This document shows, one piece after another, positions 7,740-16,192 of a stretch of DNA of 42,797 nt. Numbering within the stretch: position 1 is the first letter of the stretch; every line of letters begins with the position of its first letter. The notes beneath the pieces are model-generated. The model saw only the letters and a list, made by a program, of their open reading frames with translations. It had not been told where the DNA came from and made no database searches. The DNA is from CAZPZZ01 sp964591245 (GTDB lineage Bacteria; Acidobacteriota; Vicinamibacteria; Vicinamibacterales; UBA8438): positions 1 through 42,797 of the forward strand of contig CAZPZZ010000019.1 in NCBI GenBank assembly GCA_964591245.1, in the 5' to 3' direction. A program made the translations under genes and the position numbers.

Positions 7740-9107
7740 ATGTCGAGGCTATCTTTCGTACGTCTGTCGATGTTTGCCGTCGCCCCGTGGCTGAGCATCG
7801 GGGCGGTGGCGCTGGCTGAGACGTCCCCGCTCGTAGACGCGGCCAAACGCGGCGATTCGGAACTGGTGGTACAGCTGATCCATCGCGGCGCCTCTGTCGA
7901 TGCCACGATGGCCGATGGGTCGACCGCGCTGCTTTGGGCCAGCTATCACGATGACGAGGAGACCGTTCAGGCGTTGCTCGAGGCTGGCGCAGACGTGAAT
8001 GTCGCGAACGATTTGGGGGCGACGGCGCTCTGGGCCGCGAGTCAAAACGGGAGTGCGACGCTGGCGGCGTTGTTGCTTGCGTCGGGGGCTGATCCGGACC
8101 GCGCGTTACTCGCGGGCGAGACGCCCTTGATGGTGGCGGCGCGGTCTGGCGCGACAGCCGTGACCGAGCAGTTGCTCCTGCATGGCGCGGATCCGGAGGC
8201 ACGTGGTGCGCGCGGGCAGACGGCGCTCATGTGGGCTGTGGCTCAGCATCATCCTCGCGTGGTTGAGGTGCTTCTGACGCATGGTGCAGATGTTGATACG
8301 CGGTCTGACGTGTGGACTCAGGTTATGGCGGTGCCGCCGCACGGCCAACCGGAATATAACAAGGACATTCCGCATGGCGGTAATACCGCTCTGATGTTTT
8401 CGGCGCGTTTTGGAGATCTTGATTCGGCTCGGAAGTTGATTGCGGCGGGAGCGGATGTTAACGGGACCGACGCCTGGGGTGTCAGCGCCACCACGATGGC
8501 CGCACACGCCGGCTTCGCGGACGTGCTTGAATTGTTCCTGGAGGCGGGCGCAGATCCTAATGCGGACGGTCCAGGGTTTGCCGCAATTCACCCCGCAGTG
8601 ATGCGGCGGGACGAACGGATGGTTGCAGCGTTGCTGGATGCGGGGGCTGATCCAAATATGGCGTTGCGTACGTGGACACCGACGCGTCGCGCGTCCAGGG
8701 ACCTCCACTTTCGTCCGGCGTTGGTTGGAGCAACGCCGCTGTGGCTGGCGGCCCGTTTTTCCGCACCGGCGGTCGTCAGGCGGCTCGTAGATGCCGGCGC
8801 CGATGTGCACTTCGTGCACGAGCCTATGTACAAGGAACGCTACACGCAGGTTCGCTCAGAGTCTGTAACGGTATTGATGGCCGCTGCCGGCATGGGCGGG
8901 GGGCGTTTGCGAGCATGGGTCCCTCACGACGATCCGGCCGACGCGGAATTCTTGGCGCTGGAGGCCGTGCAGATTTTGGTTGCCGGTGGTGCTGATCTCG
9001 ACGCGACCGACGCCGACGGTTTCACCGCGCTCGATGGTGCCAAGATGGCGAGGAGCCGGCTGGTTGCGGACTATCTCGAGTCTCGTGGCGGCGATCCCGG
9101 AAAATAA
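7740..9107 (+). CDS. Secreted ankyrin-repeat protein (cassette A)
   Basis: The 455-residue protein has a signal peptide (residues 1-26, ending AVALA) followed by about 11 ankyrin repeats that fill the rest of the protein. Examples are GSTALLWASYHDDEETVQAL, GATALWAASQNGSATLAALL and GQTALMWAVAQHHPRVVEVL, each ending in GADV/PN-like turns. Longer loops interrupt the array near residues 190-215 and 375-400. Ankyrin repeats bind proteins, so a periplasmic scaffold or inhibitor for the haem and DUF1552 proteins upstream is plausible but unproven. No catalytic domain and no cysteines were seen. The ATG at 7740 has a purine-rich AGGTGAGG upstream. The stop lies only 6 bases from the stop of the convergent acyl-CoA dehydrogenase gene. 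Confidence 0.9.
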   Translation: MSRLSFVRLSMFAVAPWLSIGAVALAETSPLVDAAKRGDSELVVQLIHRGASVDATMADGSTALLWASYHDDEETVQALLEAGADVNVANDLGATALWAASQNGSATLAALLLASGADPDRALLAGETPLMVAARSGATAVTEQLLLHGADPEARGARGQTALMWAVAQHHPRVVEVLLTHGADVDTRSDVWTQVMAVPPHGQPEYNKDIPHGGNTALMFSARFGDLDSARKLIAAGADVNGTDAWGVSATTMAAHAGFADVLELFLEAGADPNADGPGFAAIHPAVMRRDERMVAALLDAGADPNMALRTWTPTRRASRDLHFRPALVGATPLWLAARFSAPAVVRRLVDAGADVHFVHEPMYKERYTQVRSESVTVLMAAAGMGGGRLRAWVPHDDPADAEFLALEAVQILVAGGADLDATDADGFTALDGAKMARSRLVADYLESRGGDPGK

Positions 9108-9113
9108 GCGCCG

Positions 9114-10292
9114 CTAGCCTGCATCCTGTTGCAGGAGTATCTGCTTCGCGATTGTCTGCAGTTGCATGTTCGACGTGCCCTCGTAGATCTGTCCGATCTT
9201 GGCGTCTCGGTACAGTTTTTCTACGGGATAGTCCCTGGTGTATCCCACACCTCCAAACAACTGGATAGCCAATGAGGTCGTTCGCTCGGCGACCTGCGAT
9301 GAAAAGAGTTTTGCCATAGACGCTTCGGTCACGAAGGGCTGGTCTCTGTCACGAAGTCGGGCGGCGTTGTAGACTCCGAGACGCGCCATTTCGACCTCGG
9401 TCTGAGCCTGTGCGAATTGAAACTGCACGCCCTGAAATGTGGCGAGAGGGTGGCCGAACTGTCGCCGTTCTCGAAGGTGTCGGGCTGTGTGGTCCAGGGC
9501 CGCCTGGGCGAGGCCCACCATTTGCGCCCCGATGCCGATACGGCCTTCGTTGAGTGTTTCGATCGCTATTTTGTACCCACGACCGATCTCACCCACTACG
9601 TGACGCTTAGGCACTCGACACTCGTCTAGAACCAGTTCACAGGTGCTGCTGGCTCGGATGCCAAGCTTATCTTCTTTTCTGCCGACATGAAGACCTGGGC
9701 AGTCGCGTTCGATCATGAAGGCAGTGATGCCGCGATGGCCGGCCTCGGGGTGAGCGTTAGCCCACACGAGAAATAGTCCCGCGTCGTGTGCATTCGTGAC
9801 CCAGAGTTTGCGCCCGGTGAGGAGGTAGTCATCACCGTCTTCTTTGGCCTGAGTGGTGAGGGCAAAGGCGTCGCTTCCTGAGGTGGCCTCTGATAGTGCG
9901 TACGCGCCGATCGTGTCAGTGGCGAGTCGAGGAAGGCACCGCTCCTTGAGCTCCAGAGAGCCCCATTTACGAAGCGCGGTGATGACGAGCGTGTTCTGCA
10001 CGTCGACGAGCACTGCGATCGAGGGATCCACGCGGGCGAGTTCTTCGACCGCGATGACAGATTGGAAAAAATGTGCGCCGGCGCCATGCCAGGGTTCGGG
10101 AATTTCTATACCCATGAGTCCGAGCGCGAAGAGTTGATCGATGAGTGGCCGCGGGATTGCTCCCTGTTGTTCCATCTCCCGCACGTGCGGCGCGATGACG
10201 GTTTCTGCGAATTCCCGAACGCTGGACCGAAATAGCCGCTCGTCGTCTGAGAGGTGAGTTAGCGGGAAGTGAGGAGCATGTTGATCTGCCAT
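9114..10292 (-). CDS. Acyl-CoA dehydrogenase, short-chain or short-branched-chain type
   Basis: This FAD enzyme introduces a 2,3-double bond into acyl-CoA and passes electrons to electron-transfer flavoprotein. From the ATG at 10290-10292 (GGAG ribosome binding site 7-8 nt upstream) the protein has 392 residues. It shows the family signatures YALSEATSGSDAFAL, FGGVGYTRDYPVEKLYRD and IYEGTSNMQ, where E371 matches the catalytic Glu of short-chain acyl-CoA dehydrogenases. A further in-frame ATG 27 nt upstream lacks a good ribosome binding site. It lies 62 nt downstream of the acyl-CoA mutase gene on the same strand, so the two are probably co-transcribed. With an isobutyryl/butyryl mutase next door, butyryl- or isobutyryl-CoA is a reasonable guess for the substrate. 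Confidence 0.93.
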   Translation of the reverse strand: MADQHAPHFPLTHLSDDERLFRSSVREFAETVIAPHVREMEQQGAIPRPLIDQLFALGLMGIEIPEPWHGAGAHFFQSVIAVEELARVDPSIAVLVDVQNTLVITALRKWGSLELKERCLPRLATDTIGAYALSEATSGSDAFALTTQAKEDGDDYLLTGRKLWVTNAHDAGLFLVWANAHPEAGHRGITAFMIERDCPGLHVGRKEDKLGIRASSTCELVLDECRVPKRHVVGEIGRGYKIAIETLNEGRIGIGAQMVGLAQAALDHTARHLRERRQFGHPLATFQGVQFQFAQAQTEVEMARLGVYNAARLRDRDQPFVTEASMAKLFSSQVAERTTSLAIQLFGGVGYTRDYPVEKLYRDAKIGQIYEGTSNMQLQTIAKQILLQQDAG

Positions 10293-10323
10293 ACGTAGAC
10301 TCCGCATACAAAAGAGCACAGGA

Positions 10324-10356
10324 AGCGCTGGGCCTCGTGCGGCCCAGGGGGGCGCT
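10324..10356 (-). terminator. Hairpin immediately downstream of the acyl-CoA mutase gene
   Basis: CTGGGCC (10328-10334), a 6-base loop, and GGCCCAG (10341-10347) form a perfect 7-bp stem. Outer AGCG (10324-10327) and CGCT (10353-10356) extend it across a bulge. On the minus strand it starts at the mutase stop codon and precedes the dehydrogenase start by about 30 nt. There is no immediate U-tract (a CTCTTTTG run comes about 10 nt later), so partial termination or mRNA processing between the two genes is as likely as full termination. Confidence 0.35.
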
Positions 10357-11950
10357 ACAGTGCGGCTGGCTCCTCATATTCGCCCCAGACGTCTCGGAAG
10401 GCATCACACATTTCACCGACCGTCGCATATGCGCGGACCGCGTCAAGGATAGGGGGAAGCAGGTTGTCTGAGTCTTCCGCGGATCGTCGCAGGGTGTCGA
10501 GGGCGTGTGTGGTGGCCGTGTCGTCGCGTCGCTCTTTGAGTTCGGCGACGCGTTGGCCTTGCGATGCGGCAGTGGCCTCGTCGAGATAGAGCATGTTGAC
10601 CTGGGATTCTTCGTCTCGTTCGGTGACGAAGTCGTTCACACCCACGATGGTTCGATCGCCAGCTTCTACCTCGCGCTGATATCGATATGCGCTCTCCGAG
10701 ATCTCTCGTTGGGGAAAGCCGGATTCGATCGCCTCAATCATTCCGCCAAAGCCATCGATACGTTCGAAGTACGCCCGGGCGCCGTCTTCAAGCTCGTGAG
10801 TCAGGTGTTCGAGGAAATAGGATCCCCCGAGCGGGTCCACGTAATCGGTGACGCCACTCTCGTTGGCGATGACTTGTTGCGTGCGGAGGGCCAGCAAGGC
10901 CGCTTCCCGTGTTGGTAAGGAGAGGGCTTCGTCGAGCGAGTTGGTGTGCAGCGAGTTCGCGCCGCCGAGGACGGCGGCCAATGCCTGAAGCGACGTTCGG
11001 GTCACGTTGTTGTGCGGTTGCTGCGCTGTAAGCGACACGCCAGCTGTCTGGGCGTGGAAGCGTAACTTCCACGCTCGCTCGTCACGAGCACCGAACCGGT
11101 CACGCAGGGTCGTTGCCCACAATGAGCGTGCAGCACGATATTTTGCGATTTCTTCGAAGAAGTCGTTGTGCGCATTGAAGAAGAAGGACATGCGCGGGGC
11201 GAAGCTGTCGACGTCCAAGCCGGCGTCCACGCCGTATTGGACGTACTCGATACCGTCGCGCACGGTGAAGGCTAATTCCTGCAATGCGGTCGCACCTGCT
11301 TCTCGAATGTGATAGCCGCTGATGGAGATTGTGTTCCAGCGAGGAACCTCTTTCGAGCAAAAGCCAAAGGTATCGGTGACCAGTCGCATCGAGGGGCGTG
11401 GTGGGTAGATGTACTCCTTCTGTGCAATGTACTCCTTGAGAATGTCGTTTTGGAGCGTGCCTGAGAGCGTCGACCAGGCGACGCCTTGTCGCTCGGCGAC
11501 GACGAGGTACATCGCGAAGATGATTGCGGCCGGAGAGTTGATCGTCATCGACGTGGTCACGGCGCCGAGGTCGATCCCGTCGAAGAGTCGTTCCATGTCG
11601 GCAAGAGACGCCACGCTCACGCCGCATTTACCGACTTCCCCTTGGGCCAGCGCATGGTCGGGGTCACGTCCCATGAGGGTGGGTAAGTCAAAGGCTACGC
11701 TGAGCCCCGTGCCGCCTGCCGCGAGTAATTCCTTATATCGTCGGTTCGTCTCTTCCGGACTCCCGAATCCAGCAAACTGACGCATCGTCCACAGCTTGCC
11801 ACCATAACCGCTTGCGTGAATCCCACGTGTATAGGGAAATGTCCCCGGGGGCGCGGGCTGTGTCGCGGGAACATCCTTCGCCGAATAGACAGTTTTGATT
11901 GGGCGTCCGGACATGTTCGTCACGGTTTTTTCACGGATGGGTGTTTTCAT
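10355..11950 (-). CDS. B12-dependent acyl-CoA mutase large subunit, isobutyryl-CoA-mutase-like
   Basis: This 531-residue protein is the substrate-binding TIM-barrel half of a methylmalonyl/isobutyryl-CoA mutase. The C-terminal B12-binding domain is absent, so a separate small subunit must exist outside the window. Residues that separate the subfamilies point to isobutyryl-CoA mutase: F59 in WTMRQFAGFG (Tyr in methylmalonyl mutases) and Q177 in KEYIAQKEYIYPP (Arg there). The catalytic His is H214 in SGYHIREAG. SVAFDLP lacks the Asp typical of 2-hydroxyisobutyryl mutases. The ATG at 11948-11950 was chosen by fit to the family N-terminus. No strong ribosome binding site is visible, and a start at 11914 is also possible. 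Generic annotation would call it methylmalonyl-CoA mutase. Confidence 0.85.
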   Translation of the reverse strand: MKTPIREKTVTNMSGRPIKTVYSAKDVPATQPAPPGTFPYTRGIHASGYGGKLWTMRQFAGFGSPEETNRRYKELLAAGGTGLSVAFDLPTLMGRDPDHALAQGEVGKCGVSVASLADMERLFDGIDLGAVTTSMTINSPAAIIFAMYLVVAERQGVAWSTLSGTLQNDILKEYIAQKEYIYPPRPSMRLVTDTFGFCSKEVPRWNTISISGYHIREAGATALQELAFTVRDGIEYVQYGVDAGLDVDSFAPRMSFFFNAHNDFFEEIAKYRAARSLWATTLRDRFGARDERAWKLRFHAQTAGVSLTAQQPHNNVTRTSLQALAAVLGGANSLHTNSLDEALSLPTREAALLALRTQQVIANESGVTDYVDPLGGSYFLEHLTHELEDGARAYFERIDGFGGMIEAIESGFPQREISESAYRYQREVEAGDRTIVGVNDFVTERDEESQVNMLYLDEATAASQGQRVAELKERRDDTATTHALDTLRRSAEDSDNLLPPILDAVRAYATVGEMCDAFRDVWGEYEEPAAL

Positions 11951-12077
11951 GATCGTGGCCTGGCGTGTGACATCTCTTCCGTGTTCTACGCGTGTGGCGG
12001 CTGCCGCGCTGCCGCGTATTTTCAACTTTACAGTGTTGATCAGGACCATGCACGAGCGGTAACCCTGGCGGGTGGCG

Positions 12078-12106
12078 TTGACACAGGCACATCGGTTGTC
12101 CAGAAT
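12078..12106 (+). promoter_or_regulatory. Candidate sigma-70-type promoter
   Basis: TTGACA (12078-12083) is followed by a 17-base spacer and CAGAAT (12101-12106). The -35 box is a perfect match and the -10 box matches 4 of 6. The predicted transcript would start near 12113, just ahead of the unknown-protein/monooxygenase pair, in the region between divergent genes. Confidence 0.45.
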
Positions 12107-12144
12107 CTGAACAGACCGCTTGTGGAATGCGGAGCGCGACGACT

Positions 12145-13008
12145 ATGGCATGTGATCGGAGAGCAGGCGCACGTGTGAGACACCCCGGAGGCTGGGTTGC
12201 TCTCTGGTGCATGGGGCTGAGCCTCGCGCTTGGCGCGCAGGAGACGCGTGTGGACGCGCCTATTCCTCATGACACTGGTCAGAGTGTGTCTGCGTCGTTC
12301 GAGGGGTGGTATCGCAATTCTGACGGAACCCGGAGTCTTGTCTTCGGTTATTTCAATCGGAATTATGAGGAGTCTCTCGACCTGCCCGTCGGACCGGATA
12401 ATCGTTTTGAGCCAGGACCAGCGGACAGAGGACAGCCAACCCATTTTTTGCCGAGACGGCAAACTGGGGTCTTTGCTGTTGTCGTACCTGCGGATTTTGG
12501 TGATTCCCGACTCGCCTGGGTGTTGACCGCGAATGGAGAGACGATTGCCATTCCGGGGCATATGCGTCCCGAATGGGAAATTACAGCGCTCGAGGAGATC
12601 ACGAGTGGAAACACTCCACCGGTCCTCAGATTCGATTCGGCGGAGGGGGCGCCATGGCAGGGGCCGTTGGGAGGCTATGGCCGGATGTCGACGGTGGCCG
12701 GCGAGGCGACGACCGTCTCCCTATGGGCCGTGGACGATGGGGTTCGTAAGGCGCGGCGCGCACAGCAGCCGCCGAGATTTGGTCTCGTCTGGAGTAAGTA
12801 TCGGGGTCCCGGAACGGTCACGTTCGATGATCCGGCGCCGGAGGTCGACGAGGCAGGCCATGCCGCAGCGACGGCGACGTTTGGCAGCCCCGGGGAATAT
12901 GTGCTGCGTGTGCTGGCGTGGGATGATTCGGGTGGCCAGCAGGCCATCATGGCCGGCGGGTTTTTTTGTTGCTGGACCAATGCCTATCTGACGGTTGAGG
13001 TACGGTAG
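12145..13008 (+). CDS. Secreted protein of unknown function, upstream partner of the cytochrome/monooxygenase
   Basis: Not recognised as a named family. From the ATG at 12145 (GGAG at 12131-12134) it has 287 residues with a basic start and a hydrophobic stretch WVALWCMGLSLALGAQ, a signal peptide. A GTG at 12175 would give a shorter, also good, signal; an ATG at 12127 has no ribosome binding site. The mature part is beta-rich. One segment (SASFEGWYRNSDGTRSLVFG) describes a strand-loop-strand, and the C-terminal half (AGEATTVSLWAVDDG, AATATFGSPGEYVLRVLAWD) resembles Ig-like or PKD-like beta-sandwich strands. It ends with FFCCWTNAYLTVEVR. It lies 29 nt before the cytochrome/copper-monooxygenase gene and is probably its functional partner. 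Confidence 0.75.
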   Translation: MACDRRAGARVRHPGGWVALWCMGLSLALGAQETRVDAPIPHDTGQSVSASFEGWYRNSDGTRSLVFGYFNRNYEESLDLPVGPDNRFEPGPADRGQPTHFLPRRQTGVFAVVVPADFGDSRLAWVLTANGETIAIPGHMRPEWEITALEEITSGNTPPVLRFDSAEGAPWQGPLGGYGRMSTVAGEATTVSLWAVDDGVRKARRAQQPPRFGLVWSKYRGPGTVTFDDPAPEVDEAGHAAATATFGSPGEYVLRVLAWDDSGGQQAIMAGGFFCCWTNAYLTVEVR

Positions 13009-13037
13009 GTGTGGTCCATGTGGAAGAGGAGAGAGTG

Positions 13038-14366
13038 ATGACATACGTCATACGGGCGCTCGTTGCGGTTGGTGTCCCCGTTGTTGCCGTCATGCTGCTG
13101 GGCGTCGCTCCGGCCGCGGGACAGAGCGATGAAGTCACGTTTAGTCGTGACGTCGCGCCTATCTTTCAGCGGAGCTGCCAGGGATGTCATCGCCCGGGGC
13201 AGATGGGCCCTATGTCCTTGATGACCTATGAAGAGGTGCGCCCGTGGGCGCGGGCCATCCGCGCGAAGGTGGCTGAGCGTGTCATGCCGCCGTGGCATTT
13301 GGACAAGACGGTGGGTATCCAGGAATTTGAGAACGATGTCTCGCTTTCGGATCGTGAAATCGACCTGGTGTCCAAATGGGTAGACGCTGGGGCGCCCCGC
13401 GGAAATCCTGCTGACCTTCCGGAGTCGATTGATTGGCCGGACGAGGATATCTGGCGTCTGGCGGACCGGTACGGTCGGGAGCCTGATTTGATCGTCAGTT
13501 CGTCGGCATGGTCGCAAAGCGCAGAAGGCCAGGACCAGTGGTGGCAGCCGGTTATCGAGACCGGGCTCACCGAGGATCGGTGGGTGACCGGTATCGAGGT
13601 GCGTCCATCCGAACGACGAATCACGCATCACTCGGTTGTCTACCTGCAGCAGGACGAAGAGCCTGGGGACCATGAGCCGGTTATTGATGTGCCCGGACGG
13701 GGCAGCTATCTTACGGAGTTCGCCGTCGGCAAGATCGGTGATGTGTTCCGAGAGAATACCGGCAAGCTGATGAAGGCCGGCTCCAGAATTGCGTTCGACA
13801 ATCACTACCACTCTGTCGGCGAGGAACTTACTGATTCGACCGATGTCGGGGTGTGGTTTTATCCGAAAGGTGATGTGCCGAAGTATCGCGTGTACGGTGG
13901 GGCGCTTGGCGTACGGCAGGCCATGGATACACTCGACATTCCGCCGGGTAAGGTGACGGTGCACCATTCCTACACTCCCCTCGCGCTTCCGGCGCGGTTG
14001 GAAAACTACCAGCCGCACATGCATGTACGGGGCAAGGCGATGTCAATGGAAGCGATTTATCCCGATGGCCGTGTTGAGATGCTCAACCACGTGGGGAACT
14101 TCGACTTCAACTGGCACGTGAACTACGTTTACACCGACGAGTCGGCTCCGGTTTTACCCAAGGGGACCGTGATTCATCTGACCGCATGGCATGACAACAC
14201 GGCGGCGAATCGGGCGAATCCTGATGCGACCCAGTGGGTTGGCTGGGGGCAGCGCAGTTACGATGACATGTATCACGCACACGTGAACATCACGTATCTG
14301 GCTGACGAGGACTACGAGCAGATCATGAGTGAACGGCGCGCGAGCACCGATAACGACGACGAGTAG
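13038..14366 (+). CDS. Cytochrome c / copper type II ascorbate-dependent monooxygenase-like fusion
   Basis: This 442-residue exported protein has a signal peptide (1-28) and a haem c site CQGCH (47-51) in an N-terminal cytochrome-like domain. The C-terminal part resembles the peptidylglycine/dopamine monooxygenase fold. All six likely copper ligands are visible: H197-H198 (ITHHSVV) with one of H256/H258 (NHYHS) for one site, and H327 and H329 (PHMHVRG) with M411 (DDMYHAH) for the other. The enzyme probably couples haem electron transfer to copper-dependent oxidation in the periplasm; the substrate is unknown. The ATG at 13038 follows GAAGAGGAGAGA, while an earlier GTG at 13011 would add 9 charged residues before the signal peptide. 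Confidence 0.86.
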   Translation: MTYVIRALVAVGVPVVAVMLLGVAPAAGQSDEVTFSRDVAPIFQRSCQGCHRPGQMGPMSLMTYEEVRPWARAIRAKVAERVMPPWHLDKTVGIQEFENDVSLSDREIDLVSKWVDAGAPRGNPADLPESIDWPDEDIWRLADRYGREPDLIVSSSAWSQSAEGQDQWWQPVIETGLTEDRWVTGIEVRPSERRITHHSVVYLQQDEEPGDHEPVIDVPGRGSYLTEFAVGKIGDVFRENTGKLMKAGSRIAFDNHYHSVGEELTDSTDVGVWFYPKGDVPKYRVYGGALGVRQAMDTLDIPPGKVTVHHSYTPLALPARLENYQPHMHVRGKAMSMEAIYPDGRVEMLNHVGNFDFNWHVNYVYTDESAPVLPKGTVIHLTAWHDNTAANRANPDATQWVGWGQRSYDDMYHAHVNITYLADEDYEQIMSERRASTDNDDE

Positions 14367-14407
14367 TCCGGAGATGGGCTACTGGTGTGTGGGCGCCCGT
14401 GTGTAGC

Positions 14408-14450
14408 GGTGGGCGCGGAATGACGCGAGCAGCGTCATCCCGCGGCCGCC
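14408..14450 (+). terminator. Long hairpin downstream of the monooxygenase gene
   Basis: ATGACGC (14420-14426), loop GAGCA, GCGTCAT (14432-14438) form the tip. The stem continues outward with GGCGC/GCGCC-type pairs to 14408 and 14450, giving about 17 pairs with two mismatches. It sits 42 nt after the stop codon. There is no T-tract, but its length and GC content make it the strongest hairpin in the window and a probable transcript end. Confidence 0.55.
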
Positions 14451-14527
14451 ACCTATCTGTTGAAACGGCGCAGGTGTGCGGACGCGTTAAGGCATTCTCG
14501 TTGCGGGCGATATAACCCCTGGACCAC

Positions 14528-16099
14528 GTGGAAACACCTCTTACCCCCCTGGAATTTCAACGCCGGTCGCGAGCTCTCTATCCAGAGCGTCTCTGTGTCG
14601 TCGATGGTGAGACCCGTCTTACGTACGAGCAATTCTTTGCGCGCTGTGATCGCTGGTCCGAGGCATTGCAGCGTTTGGGGGTCGGCCAAGGTGATCGGGT
14701 TGCGTACATTTGTCTCAATACCTCCGCTCATCTTGAGTCGTTCTACGCTGTGCCTCAGATCGGTGCGGTTCTCGTCCCCATCAATTACCGCCTGAAGCCG
14801 CAAGAAATCGAGTATATCGTTCAACACAGCGGGGCCACCGTGGTCTGCGCCCATGCCGATTTTCTCGAGGACCTGGAGGTAATCCGGGACAGGTGTCCCC
14901 AGGTTGCACACTATGTGGCGCTGGACGGGACCGCGGAAGGATGGGCAAATTACGACGCACTCGTCGCGGCAGAGACCGGCCGCGTCGTGCGCCCGACGAT
15001 CAACGAGCGGGATTTATTAACGATCAACTATACGAGCGGCACAACCTCCCGGCCCAAGGGGGTGATGATCACTCATCGCAATGCCTATATGAATGCGATT
15101 GGCACGCTTCTCCACGTGCCTATGACCTGTGCCGATCGCTATCTGTGGACCTTGCCGATGTTTCATGCAAATGGATGGACCTTTGTGTGGATCGTCACGG
15201 CGGTTGGGGGAGTACACGTGTGCTTGCCAAAGGTGGAGCCCGTCCAGGCATTTGGTCTGATTCGGGATGAACGGATCACGATGCTCTGTGCGGCCCCGAC
15301 GGTACTCATCGGGCTCGCCGGTTGCGCGGCGGAGCAGCGTGGAGACGTTCCGCCTGGGGTTCGAGTGCTTACGGCAGGCGCGCCGCCTGCCGCCGCGACG
15401 ATTCAGCGCGTGGAAGGGGAATTCGGGTGGGAGCTGACCCAGGTATACGGACTTACGGAGACGGCTCCATTCATCACGGTGTGTGAGCCGCGACCCGAAC
15501 ATGCAGCCCTCTCCGCCGAGGAGCGCTCCGTGATCAAGGCGCGGCAGGGGGTAGAGCTGATTACCTCGGGCGAGCTGCGTGTTGTCGATGAGGATGGCGA
15601 GTCCGTGCCGCATGATGCGTCGACGTTGGGGGAGATTGTCGTTCGCGGCAACGTGGTGATGGCGGGTTACTACGACGACCCTGAGGCGACCGAGACGGCG
15701 ATGCGGGGAGGCTGGTTTCACAGTGGTGATGCGGCGGTCGTGCACCCGGATGGCTACGCAGAGATTCGGGACAGGTTCAAAGATGTCATCATCAGTGGGG
15801 GCGAGAATATTTCATCGGTCGAGGTTGAGGGCTTGCTGATGCGACATCCGGCGATTCAGGAAGTGGCAGTCGTCGGTGTGCCGGATCCAAAGTGGGGGGA
15901 GACCCCGCAGGCGTTCGTCGTGCTTGATGCAAATACGTCGTTGTCAGAAGCGGAGTTAATCGCGTTTGCGCGTGAACAGATGGCCACTTTCAAGGTTCCC
16001 CGAAAGGTTGAGTTTGTTGCCGAGTTGCCGAAGACGGCTACAGGGAAGATTCAGAAATACGTGCTTCGCCGCGGACGCGCGGCGATTTCCAGCCAGTAG
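14528..16099 (+). CDS. AMP-forming acyl-CoA synthetase (fatty-acid CoA ligase family)
   Basis: This enzyme activates a carboxylic acid to its acyl-CoA via an acyl-adenylate in the cytoplasm. The 523-residue protein has the ATP-binding loop YTSGTTSRPKG (168-178), the YGLTE motif near residue 315, the GWFHSGD motif, and the C-terminal catalytic lysine K507 in PKTATGKIQK. The GTG at 14528 begins METPLTPLEFQRRS; the ribosome binding site is weak, so the start is moderately sure. Sequence alone does not fix chain length. It is followed by E1 and E2 components of a 2-oxoacid dehydrogenase and may be transcribed with them (93-nt gap). Confidence 0.92.
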   Translation: METPLTPLEFQRRSRALYPERLCVVDGETRLTYEQFFARCDRWSEALQRLGVGQGDRVAYICLNTSAHLESFYAVPQIGAVLVPINYRLKPQEIEYIVQHSGATVVCAHADFLEDLEVIRDRCPQVAHYVALDGTAEGWANYDALVAAETGRVVRPTINERDLLTINYTSGTTSRPKGVMITHRNAYMNAIGTLLHVPMTCADRYLWTLPMFHANGWTFVWIVTAVGGVHVCLPKVEPVQAFGLIRDERITMLCAAPTVLIGLAGCAAEQRGDVPPGVRVLTAGAPPAAATIQRVEGEFGWELTQVYGLTETAPFITVCEPRPEHAALSAEERSVIKARQGVELITSGELRVVDEDGESVPHDASTLGEIVVRGNVVMAGYYDDPEATETAMRGGWFHSGDAAVVHPDGYAEIRDRFKDVIISGGENISSVEVEGLLMRHPAIQEVAVVGVPDPKWGETPQAFVVLDANTSLSEAELIAFAREQMATFKVPRKVEFVAELPKTATGKIQKYVLRRGRAAISSQ

Positions 16100-16192
16100 T
16101 CGGCGCGAGGTGACCAGAGTGCGCTTGATATCGTCTCGCTGGTGCGAGTGGTACGAGCGTCGACTGTTCGTTTTTGGGTAGGGTTTCGAATA

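Noticed and set aside
10355..11950. Calling the mutase a methylmalonyl-CoA mutase
   Set aside because: Phe and Gln at the two specificity positions match isobutyryl-CoA mutase instead.
12984..14024. 346-codon minus-strand open frame opposite the copper monooxygenase gene
   Set aside because: It is the mirror of a well-supported gene and has no recognisable protein features.
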